Assembly (NCBI RefSeq): GCF_018691265.1
Contig: NW_024881296.1
Coordinates: 12,679,427-12,743,426 of the forward strand
Length of the DNA: 64,000 nt
Reading direction: 5' to 3'
Origin: Tyto alba
Taxonomy: Eukaryota > Chordata > Aves > Strigiformes > Tytonidae
Positions within the stretch are counted from its first letter, which is position 1. Each line of letters starts with the position of its first letter. Shown here piece by piece: positions 1 to 14,467 of the stretch. The translations under genes were made by a program, and so were the position numbers. The notes under the pieces are model-generated. The model was not told where the DNA came from, ran no database searches, and saw only the letters and a program-made list of their open reading frames with translations.

Positions 1-1689
1 TTTCCATAGAGCAGCAGACAAAATGGAGCGTCTTTTCTTTATCTGAGCTATTAAACAGCCATTAAGTATTTTATAGCAGCCTGTCAGTAGGCACTGCATG
101 GCTTCCCGGGAGCCTGGGAACTCGCCATTTCATAGACATCGGGTTTTCTCTTACTGCAGAAATTTAGTTCTCTAAACTCTGAGAGGCTGCAGGCTCTTAA
201 ACTCCCTTCAGTGCTGTATCCAGCTTTATCTCCGCAGGTAGTAGTTGTAGGGAAAAGCTTGTTCACATTCATAGCTGGTATAAGCAGATGCTACTGCATT
301 GCCTTCAGTGGGCTGTGTGTTTATGCCAGGGATGAATTTGCCTCTCTGCCTGCAGTCTTTATGAAAAACACATGCTGCTGCTCAGCACATTTTGCATTTT
401 TTTTCCCCTTACCAATAAGATAAGCATTGGAAGCCATTGAATTGGAATCTTCCTCCCTTGGGAACACCCTTACCCCCTCCCCAACAAACAAACACACTTT
501 GGGAATAGTAACACAGATTGACACTGGCTTTAGCAGGAACTTGTCTACTGAAGTTGTAAGAAAGCAGTGTAGAAATTCTCAGACATCAAACAATACAGGT
601 CGATATGGTTTGGGATCCTGTCCTGCATTCAAGTTAAATTCCAGATGGGTTTGAAGAATGGGCAAGAATCCCTATAATGGTCAACCACATGCAGCTAATG
701 AGTGACCGGGCTGTGATTTCTAGGAGTTTGTATCTTTCATTTATGTACTTATAATCTCTCTCTAATATCTCAGTGGGTTACCTCTTTGTCACTACTAATG
801 TCCTGACCTAGCTTGAACCTTACTAAGCACATAATTCTGTCATGGTATAAACCAATGAGTTCTTCCAGCTCATTGTGTTATATAAAAATAGAATTTTTAA
901 TTTGACTTAAATACATTGCCATTTAATGTCAACAGTTTCATTTGCTCTTGAGTTATGAGCAAATCCCTCAAAAGACTGGGCAAGAATTATTTTCTCCACA
1001 GGAATGTCAAATATCTTCATAAAAATTAGAAAGAGACACTTGCAAGCCCAAGAAAAAGCAAGGGAGTCAGCTCCTGCCCTGACCAAGTTTGACAAGTCCT
1101 GATCTGCTACAGGAGGAGGGTTGTGCTAAGCTGCAGTAATTGTTACTGCTGCCATTTTAATTTTTTAAGAGCATTTCAGCTTTACATTAGTGCTATATTA
1201 TCTTCCTCTGATTTCCACGATGAATCTGTTTTAAATCCTCAAATGAATACCCATTTGCACAAACTCCAGATACTGGTTTATATAGCTCACTATTCAAAAA
1301 TTACTCCAGTTGCTAGGCAACAGGGGTGGTGATAATTCATGGTAATGCTGTTTTGGAAATAATCATTTTTATACATTTTAATGACTATGAGAATGTGAGA
1401 AGACTGTTTAGAAAAGTGCAAGGCTATGAATTTCTCTTTCAGAAATTGTTGCTTGTTTTATTTAATAGGCTTTTCTCTTAATGTGCTATCCCAATGTGCT
1501 AGTGTTTCTGGAGCTGTCCTGTATTTTGAACTACATGCTTATGCTTAGCCAAGGAGGGAGTCTTGTCCATAAAATAGATGGGCATGAATCAAAAGCATGA
1601 GTTTTATTATTGGCACTTCTGCTTTTCTGTCATATGGTTGCAGTTCCTCCCAGATCTTACATGCTGGTATTGGGGTTTTTTAACCCTAT

Positions 1690-1800
1690 CTGTAGAAAAT
1701 AAAATGATATTAAGTGACTGGTGCAAGGTTGCACAAGAGGTTTAGTGACAGAGCCATCATGTTTTAAGATCCAATCTGGTGCTTAAACCATGGGCTAATC
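1690..1800 (-). mobile_element. MIR-like ancient SINE relic
   Basis: The segment with TTAAGTGACTGGTGCAAGG, TTGCACAAG and AGTGACAGAGCC follows the order of the antisense MIR core (TTAAGTAACTTGCCCAAGG, TCACACAG, GTGGCAGAGCC) with many substitutions. The call is from memory of the consensus; limits are approximate. Confidence 0.5.
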
Positions 1801-1810
1801 CATTCTTTTT

Positions 1811-1885
1811 TACTGCGTGACCTTTGGAAAATAATTTATTTCTGTATGTGTTTATTTACTCCCATTTATAAAACTGAGCTAGAAA
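1811..1885 (+). mobile_element. MIR-like ancient SINE relic
   Basis: CTGCGTGACCTTTGGAAAAT, followed by a T-rich stretch and CCCATTTATAAAACTGAG, aligns by eye to the sense MIR core (CTGTGTGACCTTGGGCAAGT ... CATCTGTAAAATGGG). It lies next to an oppositely oriented relic. Confidence 0.5.
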
Positions 1886-4114
1886 AAATTAAAGTAGGAC
1901 CTTGTAAAGGGCATTCAAACTTGGCAAAAAGTACTACTTGGATTTTAACTGTTGCTAGGACTCTGTTGCCTTATTTTTCCCACGTTTTTAGAGTTAAGGA
2001 CTCACATAGATGGTCCTAATGGGATACAAAATCTGGGTTTTTTTGGTCAAGGGTAGACTGTTACTGCTTTCAAGTGAAGAAGACAAAAGGGAACATGTTG
2101 GATTATAGTACTGTGGTATAAAAGATGAGCCTAAAGAATGTACTCTATATCAGATATTTTCTTTAAATTGTTAATTATTGGAATAAAAGAGAAAATTAGG
2201 TTTGGATAGATGCAGTAATTCAGATTCTTTTTTTGGTTAAATGGGCATATCTATCTGCAGTTGTTTCATCTGTGTGAAAAAAATGTGTGGGTTCCCAGGT
2301 ATCTTTTGTTTATATGTCTTGCCTTTGAATTTATAGCATGAGTTAGAGTATTTTTCTCAGAAGAAATGTCAGTGAAAACTTTTCAGGAAGAGATATGGAA
2401 AGCTAAAAACTAGTTCACAATACAATTCTTGTACAATAACTAGTATTAGTACTGGAGATTTTATCCTTATTTATGAGCTTGTACTAAGTCTTAGTTTTGT
2501 GGGATTCACACAACCATATCTGCTTACTAGGCCTAAGAATTTAATGCAAAAATTGAACTGTATGCCCAATGAGCAATCTGTTTAATGGTTACATCATCAG
2601 CACCTAGACCTATATATTTTTTTTTTAAATTGAGAGATTTCAATCATTTTTGCTTTCCATCACTGCATCTACTAGCATTCCGTTCCTTGCTTTTGCTTCT
2701 CCTCAGTGAGAACATGGTACAAAGACCACAGGAAACCTCAGAAAAAAATCTGGTGCTGTTTTGGGAATGTCCAATCTTTCTGTGTTAATTTAGTATTGAA
2801 TATATTAGAAGTGGATGAAGAACTGTTCTGCTGTTTTACTTGTGGAAATGTGAGAGCAGAAGAAAGGGAATTAAAGAATGAAAATGAGGGCATGAGTGAC
2901 AGCTGAAACAGAATTGCAGGACTGAGAAATGGCCCAAAATGAATGAGAGAGCTCTGAGAGACACCGAGATAACATATAGAGGAGACAACAATCCACAGAG
3001 AAGAACTAGGAAGCAAAAGAGAAAAAGAAATGAGCCCATTCAAAAAGAGGAATAAGCCTAAGAAATACCCCTGAATGATCCAACTGTAGGAGAGTGGTCA
3101 ATAGAGATTTTGTTGAATGTGAAATAGCTCCTAATTAGCTATCAAAAACATGAGCTGCTCAGGAACAAAAGAATTTTTCCTTGATGTTGGCAGCCAAGTT
3201 GTACGGACCAGAGCCTTGGCTAACAGCCACTGAAGCCACTGGAGCAGGGCTATACTATACCAGCTGAGGACCTGGCCTTAGGTGCATGCTCTTTGATACT
3301 AGCCAGAGTGCTTTGGCAACATAGAAGAGCAGTGCTGTTGCCAGCAAGAGGTAAGCACTGAAACACTGGCAGTGCGGATATAATGAGGACTTGGAGCATC
3401 TGGCAATTGCTTTCACCTTTGGGTTCTTTTTGTAGCTGACGATTTTACTAGGTTCAATTTCTGACAATTTTCTTCTTTATTCCAGGGAACTACTCAAAAT
3501 AGATGGAATCAGGGATGCACAGTCTGTGTATGTAGGAAAACTTGCATTTTATTAATCTGCAACTCAGGAGCATGAAGATAACGGATTTTGCATGCTCCAG
3601 CAACCGGTGTTGTAGTGTTCATCAACAATGCACTTTATTGTAGGACAGTTTGTACAGCTGATAATGCAGATTTGAGCTTTATCTGCACATGTCTTACAGT
3701 ACTGTGTTTCATCATCAAGTTGATGAGAGGTAGTAGACAAATCCTGAAGGAAAGCTTAAGTGGAGCTGCCATTCCCCAGCTTTGTGTTTTCAACTCAGTC
3801 CTGCCAGACTGGCAATGTGATAATTATTGGATCAGAGGGTCTGCGTGCATGTGTAGTGGATGTAAGCTTCTGTGTTTCATTCACTGTGCCTGATCCCCTG
3901 TTACACCAGTTTTACAACACAACTGAAGTTGACATGGCTTCATTCTGCACAAGTGTTAAACTGGGAAGAATCAGGCCTCATGAGCTGGCTCTTTCAGTGC
4001 TTTTTGAACCACTCGATGAATTACTGCTTTACAGATACTGTAACAAGCAAATAATGATGGACTGCAAAATGAAATGAGAAGGGAAGTGCATGTGGTTTAT
4101 AGTCAGATTTAATA

Positions 4115-4129
4115 GCAATTACTAATTGC
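4115..4129. promoter_or_regulatory. 15-bp palindrome GCAATTACTAATTGC, candidate homeodomain dimer site
   Basis: Exact 7-bp arms around one C, each containing a TAAT/ATTA core, followed directly by ATTTAAAT. It is part of an AT-rich, non-repetitive stretch at 4100-4480. Confidence 0.3.
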
Positions 4130-7100
4130 ATTTAAATAGCCATTCCTATCAGCAGCAGATAGCTGCATCATGGAAGGACACTACTTTGTTTCAGGGCCAG
4201 CACAGACATGACTGGTAATGAACAAGCAATCCAGAAGCATACAGTTACGGCTGAAATATAACTTGAGTAGGACCCAAATAGGCCATTGTGGGGATTTCAT
4301 ATACAAATGAATCTGTACTTAATTCATTAAAATGCCGTTTTGAAACTTCATTCAGGGGATCCAGCGGTTTATTCTCACCTGTTCCACCACTGGTCCAGGG
4401 TCAATTGAACATTAATACATTTTCTCTTTTGGCAATGTGGTGATAATTCATTTCATGTATAATTGAACAATTTTTAAATAGTCATATTATTGGAATAACT
4501 AGTCCTTGTGCAATGCAGCAAATTATCATAAAGCGTGTAGTAATATGTATTAGCCTTACTTCACATTTTTGGTTATCTTCAGTTTCTAGAATAGTTGCAT
4601 ATGTATATGATCTGTGAAATTAACTTTTATTTCTCTACTGATCCTTTTTTCTCTGCACAAAACCAGTCTGATGCAGGGCAAGAGAGCAGAGACATCCTGC
4701 TGCAGATGACCAAAGAAAATAGCTTTTCTTTGTATAGTACTGGTATGTGGCCCCTTGTTCAGAGTTGGGCATCTCATTGCCAAGAAGAGGTTATAGTCTG
4801 GATAAAATTTAAAAGACAAGCAAGAAGAGTTATGAATGGTCTGAGAGAAAAGTGTTACTCACCTGGAAGAACACCGAACAGAAATAAAGCTGGGAAATAA
4901 AGGCAGGGAAAAGGAGACCTCTGAGAGGGGAGATGACAACTACTCTGTAGTATTTCAAGGATGTGAATACATATAGGAGGAGAGAATTGTGGCAGAATGT
5001 TTTCTTATCCTTAAGTAACAAGACAGAGGAATATAAACTTGAAAGCATGCTAACAGCGATTCCTGTTAGTCAATGGAATAACTTCCCAAGAGCTGAAGTG
5101 AACACTTCATTGATAGAATGATTTAAAAGCAAAACAGACATATAACTAACAAACTTGAATTCAGAGTTATATAATAAACAGTTCCAGACTGGTTAGGGGC
5201 TAGGCTTAGGTAATTTCAGTGCAGAGTCCTGGTGCCAAATCTTTAACCATGTTCAATAGCTTTACTTCCATTTTGATATTTTATCTTCATCCTTGTTTGG
5301 AAAGTATTTGCACATGGCAGGCAGTTATACAAATAAACAGTAAGACATGTTCTAGTGTATCTACTAGAATCTCCTCTGCTTCTAGGAGTCTGAAAACTAG
5401 CAGTCAGCTGGATTGTTACACTTGCATGGCGTCAAAGAAATCCAGAAGGTCTCAGTGCTGTCTTTCTCAAGTCTCTACTGTTGCAGTGATATGGGATATC
5501 CAGTCCATTTCTGTGCCAGATGATTTAACTCAGTTAACCACCTTTCTTCCTTCATCATTTAGTTACACTTTTTTTTTTTCTTTTATTTTAAAGTCTCTTT
5601 CTCTTTGAATTGCAAAATCAAGTTCTCCCAATGCTTGATCCAAAACTCAGTGTAAATCAATGGAAATCTTTTTATTGGGCTTTGGCTTAAGACCACAGAT
5701 TAGAAAACATGCTTATGTCTAATTAGACGAGATAATCCTTAAATCCTTGCTAAGGGATATTGTATGCCGTATTTCTTGTTCAGTATTTGATGATTAACAG
5801 CTTACTTGTTGAAAGAGGCAGTATGTGGTTAAGTGTTACCTAGTGCTGAGCTTGTTTGGGATTGCAAGGGACGTGATTGATGGAATTGGTGAATGTGGAG
5901 ACTGGAAATGTACAATCATCTATTGACTGGTTGCAAATGGGTCTGTGACCATGAATTTGGATCTCAAGAAGGCTATACAGGAACTTGCCAAATAAATAGG
6001 GATTTGTGACTACAGAAGTGGCACAAGCAGGACTATTTGATTTTCATCTTCAAAGTATATCAAAAGTATTTGCAACTTTAACTTAAAAATAAACAAAAAC
6101 TTGGTTTGCATCTTCTGGGCAGATAGCTGAACAATTTTTCTTCATACTCTTTCCTTTCTTGGACTCTGTTTAACACCACCCACTCGATGGTGTGACAGGC
6201 CCTAGAAGCTTTAAAGAGAATTGCATAGTTTTAAGTGGAGAATATTTCAGCTGGTTTGTCTTATTACTTCAGTAACATTTGAACAGCATTGCAACTGCAA
6301 GATGTTTTTTTCCATACAAGCTTTTATTGAAGTTCTTATTTTCATAACATGTTTGAGAGGAAAGCAATGAAGACAATCCTCTTGTGTTCTTAAGATACCA
6401 GCTAGCTTCTGATGGATGATCAAAGTTTTCTGGCTGGTGGTTGCCTCCAGGCCTGTACACAATGGACAGATGTGAAGTGAATTTTTTAAAATAAGCATTG
6501 ACTCTTTAGAGTTCAGCAGGCTGGTTAGAACTATCTTCTGAAATATTAAAATTAGAGCTCCTTTTGCAGAACAAACTTGTTAGATTATTTCAAGTTTAAA
6601 ATTTTTTTTTGTTTATAAATGCCATCAGGTGACATGCTTTCTAGCAATATGTGACAAGACTCAGTAAAATTTATTTCAGACAGCAGGTTTAACTGTTCTA
6701 ACTGTATTTTGTCTCATCATCCCATCAGCAAAACTTTTCTACTTGCCATATTTAGATTATTTTCCAATGGGTTATTTTTGAGGGATGGGGGGAGTTACTA
6801 AATTGTTTCTCTCCCTGTTCCTTACTTTGTGCTGTTGGACAGAAATAAAGCTTCGCTCATTTTAGAAATCAGTGACAAAATATACATCCATACTGTCTGA
6901 AATATTAGTTCTCCCGGCTCCCTTTGGTACCTCTGGTGCTGAAGAGCAGAGAGCTGGCTAGCAGAACGGTGGTGGTGGCTGTTTTGAGTGCTGTCACACA
7001 CCTGGGAGCTATGGAGATATGGTCTTCAGTCTCTATAAATAGAACAAAAGGAGAAAGTTGGGAGCTGACATAGATGTGAAGGGATTTGGGGGCTCGGAAA

Positions 7101-10100
7101 AGGACACACCACGTATTCCACTCTTCAGGAGTGGGTGCTCTCACTGCCTGAAGTCTTTCTCCTGCTGCCCTCGCCCTGGGCAGCTCGCACAGCCTGCAGC
7201 TTTCCTGGGTGTCCTGCCTGCCTGCAGCAGGAGCTCCAGCGGGCAGGGGTCCTGCACAGCTCCCGTGTCGCGTGTGCCGGTCCCTTCGGGCAGCTCAGAC
7301 TGCACCGGGCACTTGTGCCGCTCAATGAGGGGAGCCACTGATGAGGTGAGCCATTAAAAGCACCCCATCATCTCTGTGCAAGTGGGACCTGAAACTCCTT
7401 GGAACCGTCTTTTAAGTATTGAACACTCTTCTCATGTCTGCCTCCAGCTATAAACAGAGTAGCTGAATCTTTCGTGGTCCTAGACTGTTTCCTCTCTCTT
7501 GCAAACAACAGCTGTCACAGGCTCCATGTGATGTGCTTTGAAGTTACATGCCTGTGCGAGAGAACAGGAGTTAGATGCAGTATACAGATCTGCTACCCTG
7601 TTGGCACATACTGCATAACAACAACAAAAAAAAAGTGTTTCCAGAAGTATGGTGTTAGAGAAATAACTACACTTTTTCAGAGAGACAGAGAGTATTCTAG
7701 GGGTTCTGTGTACTCAGTCAGACCACGTTGACATGCACCTCCTGAATCCTGCTCACCTCCCTCCTGTGCATTTGTTGCTGGCGTGATGGAGAATAGTTCT
7801 CGTGTCAATGGAAACTGCGGGTGACTGCTGTAGTTGCAATACTCTACACAGATGTGAAAGAGGGGCTGATGGAGGACCAAAGCTGGATAAGATTTGACTG
7901 AAAACACATGTCTCTGAAAGAGAACCAGCTGTCATCCTGCCACATTGTGCTTCAGTGAGATTTGTGAAATGCTTCTAGGTTTTTTTCAGCTGGGGGTTGA
8001 GGCTGCTCACTGTGGAGTGGTTTTTACATGAAAAAGTGAGGGGTGTCCTTTGGCAGTCTTGTAGGATCTTTGCATCGTACAGTATATAAGCTGGTAACAG
8101 ATTTTCTTTTCTCTTGTTAGGTGATTACTGCCATTTTGGGTGGCTATGTGCTGCGTAATGGCATTATAATCAGTGGCTTTTGGTTTTGAGCTACTGTCGA
8201 TTGCAGTCCTCTGTGGGCTCCTTTGCTTGGAATCGTTTATGTGTGTGTCAGACATAAACATCAAGTAGGTTACGTTGTGTACACGCAGATGCCATGTCCA
8301 TTCCCCTCAGGCTCATCTCAGCGCAGCGAGCCCCGTGGCCATGAGGGTGTTGTTTGGGGGAAGGCTCTGCCTGACGTGAATCTGAATGTGATGCTTTGCA
8401 TCTCTCTATTTTACTTGCTCCCAGGGGCTGTCACCTGTCTTCCCAGCAGGGTCAGGCCTTGTCCAGACAGGGACATGATGCTTCTGTGGCACTGCAGCAG
8501 AATTCCCCTGGTCTCTACTTGGTATCACAATCCCATCTGTTAGGTGTACTCTGAAAACTGAAATGGATGTTTTCCTCCTCCCATGAAAATTCATAGTTTC
8601 GCTTAAACTTTTCTACCAAACATCTTTTTTTCCACAGAGAGATAAGACAATGAAAGCAAAGAATTACAAGCAAGTCAGTATGTATATTTGTCAATAAACT
8701 GGCTATTCGAAACAGATACCACAATAAGGTTTTCTTTACAAAATGGCTTATTTGATTAGAGAAGAATTTACATTGTTTAATATGTAAGATTTTGAAATTT
8801 CTACGATAACACTCTTATATCACACACACACAAAAGATAGTATAACCCTTAAAAATGCATTTTTAATTCAGTTGGCCAGGATCCATCCATCAGTGGTGCT
8901 TCTCTGTGGAGCAATACCTGATTCTTTTAAGGAATCTCAGCTTCACACTAATGTTCAGATGTCTAATCAAAGAGCAAACTCTGCTGTTGCTAAAGGTATC
9001 CCTCTCAGTGAAGATCGGAGAACAATAGATAACTGAAGATAGTAACAACAAAACACCACATCTTCTCAACAGGGAACATTTAGTTGTGGACTATGAATAA
9101 AGAATGTTGCAGGCTGTATATGAAATTAGAGTAAGGTAATATTCGACTCTACCAGTAATAGTGTGGGTATGTGAGGGTCATTTTGACTAGCAATTACACA
9201 TCTATTCTGTGCATTAAACAGCTATGTTATTTCTCTATTGAAACTAACCTTAAGTTCAGAACACAAACAACATTCTTAATAATTTTATGTTCATATCTAT
9301 ATAGATGTAAAACCAGTACTTCATGATAAATATTACCAGTGTGTTGCTTCACCTGAATTAATTTCCCAGAAATATAAAAATCTAAATGTTTCCTACTAAT
9401 ATCTAATCCGTAATCAGTATTAAACCTAATAAATTCTGTATTCTTCTCTGTATATTACCCATTAATTATGCCAGTAACTGGAGCTTCATGTAAGTTCCTT
9501 TTTAAGACTGCACGATTTGGAAGTACAGTTCTATTGTGCTAGAAGCCAACTAATAAAATTTACCAATGATTATTGTCTTAAATACAAAGGGGAAAAATTA
9601 AGTATTCTATGCTGACATTATAAATCATATGCTGCCCATATGACCTTTCACGGCATTTTGCAATATCCGAATGCAAAAGTAAATTCTCCTTGGTTAATCT
9701 CGTAATATGTAACAGAAATACGTATGGTGCTTTTTCCTTCTGTCTCCTTTCTCATAGTAAATTAACATCTCCCAGCCCCGTGGTTTTGTTATGTTCATAT
9801 TGAAACATTCTTGGCAGTTAAATCTACAAACCTTTGCATATATAAGTAGAGAACATTCTTTTGGGAGATCTAGAAAGATGGGCAGAGAGTGGCAAATCTT
9901 CATTCCTCTTGATGTGCAGGTTCCAAGAACAGGAGTCCTGAGAGATGCTTGCTCCTTTTGTCCATCACAGAAAGAAAAATTCTGTACCACCATATTTAGG
10001 AAAAAGGTCAGCTTCTTTTAGATCAAAGGCTATGCACTTACTGTCTTAAGGTCAGGACTGGATGAGTGTTGAGAACTCGCTCAGCATACTGTTCTCTGCC

Positions 10101-11144
10101 ATTATCGAAGTTTTGAATTGCACAGACAGCAATGGATGTGTTTAAGTGGTTGATTTAGAGACGTAATTTGTTTTTTCAAGGCATTGATGTGCATTTTGAT
10201 GTTCTCTATTTCTGACTGCTTCAGAGCAGGAACGAGTAAACACTGGACACAATATTGGTATTGTTGGGTGAATCTTGTAGTCTTCAGAAAAGAAACTCCA
10301 GCACAGTTAGATTTCAAGAAGTGAGACAGGCCCTAAATATGATCTTCTACTGCTTCTCAAATATTTCTGTCATTGTTCTCAATCTGTTTATATTATTTAT
10401 TAATTATAAAACTTTTATATCCCATGATGCCTTTAATTTACACAAGCTTTACAGAATGTAGATCAGATACATTTTTCTACCTGTTCCTACCTACGTTTTA
10501 CCATCTTTAATCCTCTACCCTCATTAACAAGTGATAACATTATGAAACATCCCATTCTTTTTTTTTTAATCCCCAATATAATTAATAAGTAATTTTTATT
10601 TAACATATAGTTCTGACAAATAACTGTGGAGCACTCATTGTCACTGCTGCAGTGTCTTTAGTCCATGGTTATTCAGAATCTGAATTCTGGCTGCAGGTTC
10701 TCAAATGCTTTCATTATCTCAAGCAGTTGGGGGAGGAGGCACACATAATTGGAAGCCACATTTCTGATTCTGGGGCATTCCAGGGGCCGAGCACCCCATG
10801 TTAAGCCTTCTGGAGGCTTACCTGGCAGCAGGCGCCCCAGGATGCCTGTCGGGCCATGGCACTGCCTGAGATCTCCTCAGGACACAGTGCACAGTGCTGT
10901 GACCCTGTCCCTGACGTGTCCCCTCTAATAACAGCAGTCACATCCTTGGCAATCCCCTATGGCAGACTTGTAGGAGACCCACAGGAAATAGTGTCGTGAC
11001 TGCTGTCTCAGTGACTGTGCTCCTAAACATTCTCTGATACTATATATGATGCTCTTTTACATGTTGGAGAAGGTCTAGAGAAGGTGTGAAGCTCTCACCC
11101 TTCTCTATTTTATATTTGCGAGGTCTGAAATGGAATGGTGTGTT

Positions 11145-11530
11145 CTGTTGGGCTAATTGATTAAATGGCATCTATCATGACATAAAGAGATCAAATGGAA
11201 TTTTTTTTTTCTCCCGTGTTACCATTTAAAGCTCTTAATTCTGCTCAGATCATTAGCTCATAATTTTCAGATGAGCTAGCCAGAAGGTCCCTAAATAAGA
11301 ATTAGTAGAAAAGATTAGCTAGGAAAGCGAGACTGGTAATGAGCTGTTGCACTATGGTAATGTGCTAGGTTTATAGTTCATATCTAGCCCTAATCAGTGA
11401 TAAGTGTAAGTTGTCAGCATTTGATAGCTAATTGGTGTTTGTTGGAATTACACTGTAACAAAAACACTGAAATGAAAGTAAAGCTTTCCTTTATATATGA
11501 CAAGTTAAGAGTTAATTATAAATGCTTGGG
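11145..11530. promoter_or_regulatory. TAAT-rich block, candidate homeodomain-bound noncoding element
   Basis: TAAT/ATTA cores recur about ten times in under 400 bases (for example GGCTAATTGATTAAATGG, TCATTAGCTCATAATTTT, AGCTAATTGGTG, GTTAATTATAAATG). The sequence is non-repetitive and lacks coding potential. The density fits known developmental enhancers; conservation could not be tested. Confidence 0.3.
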
Positions 11531-14467
11531 TTAAAAACACCTCTTAGCTACACTATATGCAAATCTGCTGTGCTGAGGGAAGATTCATGGGTTGTCAAAA
11601 CTTCTTTGGTCCCTGTTGGGTCATTATGACTTTTTTTGAAGCTGGTCTAGTAGCAGCTTTGAAAACAGAACAGGACCTTTAAACCATTTGCTATGTATTT
11701 AATATGTCATACATCACAGAAGAAATAACTAAACCTGAACTGCTGGAAAATATTAACAATGCAATAACAACTTGAATTCTCATAACAGCCTGTTTGTTAT
11801 TGATTGTATTTACTCCGTGTTCATCTGAGAACTGCTGTCCTCCCACAGAATTAATTGGACATAAAATCATAACATGGATCTGAAAAATTATAAAGCAGGA
11901 ATAATCTAAGCCCCAGGACATGAAAGACTTAAAAGCCTGGCTAACTTGACATCTGTGAGGTGAGATTTTTGTCATTGCACAGCTATAATTAGATGGCTCT
12001 AATCACTCTCATAATGCTAATACGGGAAATGTCCTGTGTGTCCTCAGTAGCTGGTGGTGGGAATGACTGCTATGCACAACGGTGTGCTTCAAAACTGTGA
12101 AGCCTGACAAGTTCTGCGAGCAGGACTGGCACTGACATGTCTCCTCCAAGAGATTTTTAGCCACCTCTTGAGAGGCTGAAGCATATGGGATCACACAATC
12201 TCCTTGCTAGTCATCTGAATACATTTTATAATTGGCCATTAAATTGACCGTTTTCAGTCGGACTTAACACAGGGACAAGCCTTCAGATAGCTGAGGTCTG
12301 TGCAAGGCTCCTGGGACTGGAAGAGTAATAGGGCAGGATCAGGCTGGGCCTTGGAGGTGTGAAGCCAGCATTTACCTGCTCCAACACATGCTGGCTGGCC
12401 AGTGGGCTGAGCTTAATGCCGGCCGGGCAGCCCATGCAGGCCAACGAGGAGAAAAGGAGGAGCTGCAGTTGGAGATGAGTTAGGTGGGATACGGCAAGGT
12501 GAGGTCATGGGGACTATGCAGTAGAGGGGACAGCAGAAGTGTAGGAAATGGAGAAACACGGGACACAAACCCACAGGAAACTGGTCTTCATGCATTCCTC
12601 TATTCATAACTTGTGCATTTATTCAGATCCTTACCATTTGAAATGCAGTTTCAATATGAGATGAATGTATTTTCCTGCTGAGTAAAATTCATGTAGTCAG
12701 CAGACAAACCCCTCTCTAAATGATTTGCTCATCAGTGTGTATGGAGGGGGAGGAGGGATAGAAAGAAGAGAGAAGCTTAAATGAGTTCACTGCTATATTG
12801 TCTGAATTAAGTGATCGATTTTTCTTACTACAGTAGCTGCAAAAGTTAACACTGAGATCTTAAGAAAGTCCCGCTACAACAGAAATTCAATATTAGCATT
12901 CAAGTGTGAGAGGAACAAATCCTGAAGGCCTGAGTTAAAACTCACTTTAGAATAAATCCAGGCAACAGATACTGCCTTCTCAGAGGGTGAGCCTTGAAAT
13001 ATCTTAACTGTTCCCAATATAGGGAATCTGGAACAGCTCTCTGTGCATTTAAATTCAACACTCCTCCCAAAATGGCGATACATTTTCATACAACTCTCAT
13101 GCAGACATGATACCTAATGTCTGAATTGCTAGGTGAAAGACCAATGGTAAATATGATCTGTCTAGACCTGCGTAAGTAACTGAATTGGTGCCCCCTGAGA
13201 AATTATTAGTTAAGCTGAAGAAGAAAAGGAGCTGTAAGATGCATCAGGTAGTGAAGACTGATGAGACAACAGTAGCTAGCATTGAAGTGGGAGCTATCAG
13301 AGTAGAAGGAAAGCCACCAGGGGAGTTCTTCAAAGACCAGTTCTGGGAGAGATTTTATTTAGTGTTATTATCAGCAGCCTTGGCACAAAAAGCAGGAACA
13401 TGCTAGTCATAGTGGCTGGTTACACAAAGCTGAGAGCCATCATCTGTACAAAGGAAGATCAGAACGTCAGATGGGAGCAGCTGCGGGACCTCGAGGGCTA
13501 TGGCAACAAAAATGGCACTAATGCAAGGGCTTGCCCTGATGGACTGCTACCAATTTCTACTGAAATCTGGGAGCTCATCAGATGGAAGGGGATTGATGTG
13601 CGTGTGCTGATTTAGGCGTATTGGTTAGTGATCACAGGTGTCCACAGCTGATGTAACAGTGCGAAGAGAGTGAACTCTGAAGAGACATTAGTAATGACAG
13701 CAGGAAAACAGTAATGCCCTTATGCAAAGGGCTAGCAATTCCTCTCCGGGATGCAGCTCTGGTCATCCATATAGATGGAGAATAAATTCAGACTGAAACA
13801 AGTACAAGAAAGACTGGCAAGGGGAGCAGGGCAGCTTTTCATGTGAGAGAAGATGAAATGAATTTGGCTTGCATACCCAAGTAGAATTAGGGAATAGAGC
13901 ATGAAGATGAGTGTAGGTGATGCCTGTACACGTGGCAGGAGTATTCCCATCCCCAGGGAGTGGGAGCAATGGAAACCAAAGGACATGGGCAAATAGGGGA
14001 GTAGATGGCTTCCAGCATGCCAGGCTGAAATGGAAGTATGTGTGGTCAGTGTTAGGAAGCCCTAATATTTTTAAGGATGGGCTTTATAAATGTTTAAGGA
14101 GGATTATATGATTCTCTGTACTGGGTAGGGGCAGCAGCTAATAATTCACACTTTCTTCTCACCCCAAGCATCTCACATCTTCACTTTGGTGAAGTCTCAC
14201 AGGGATCAGGCTCACAGGACCAAACTATGCATTTCTCATTCCTCCTTCTTCTGTGGTTGTTGTCCATGCACTCTCCTTAACAGAATGACTGTCCTTCCCC
14301 TTGGCTTCTCTTGTGTCTCCAGAAACATCAACCAGGACTAGGTTGATGGATGCTGAGGAATGCTTTCTGCCATTCTTAGGAGATCAAAGCAGGCATGCAG
14401 AGGAGATGCAGGAAGGAGGCTGCAGAGCCTTACTGTAAACCACTATAACCTAACACTAAGAATGTAA

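Noticed and set aside
5219..5608. A 129-codon + strand frame in the first intron
   Set aside because: Low-complexity Ser/Thr content, no family match, no splice signals consistent with KIF26B phase.
10730..10990. A GC-moderate stretch suspected of being an old CR1 or gene fragment
   Set aside because: I could not match any part to CR1 or to a protein with confidence.
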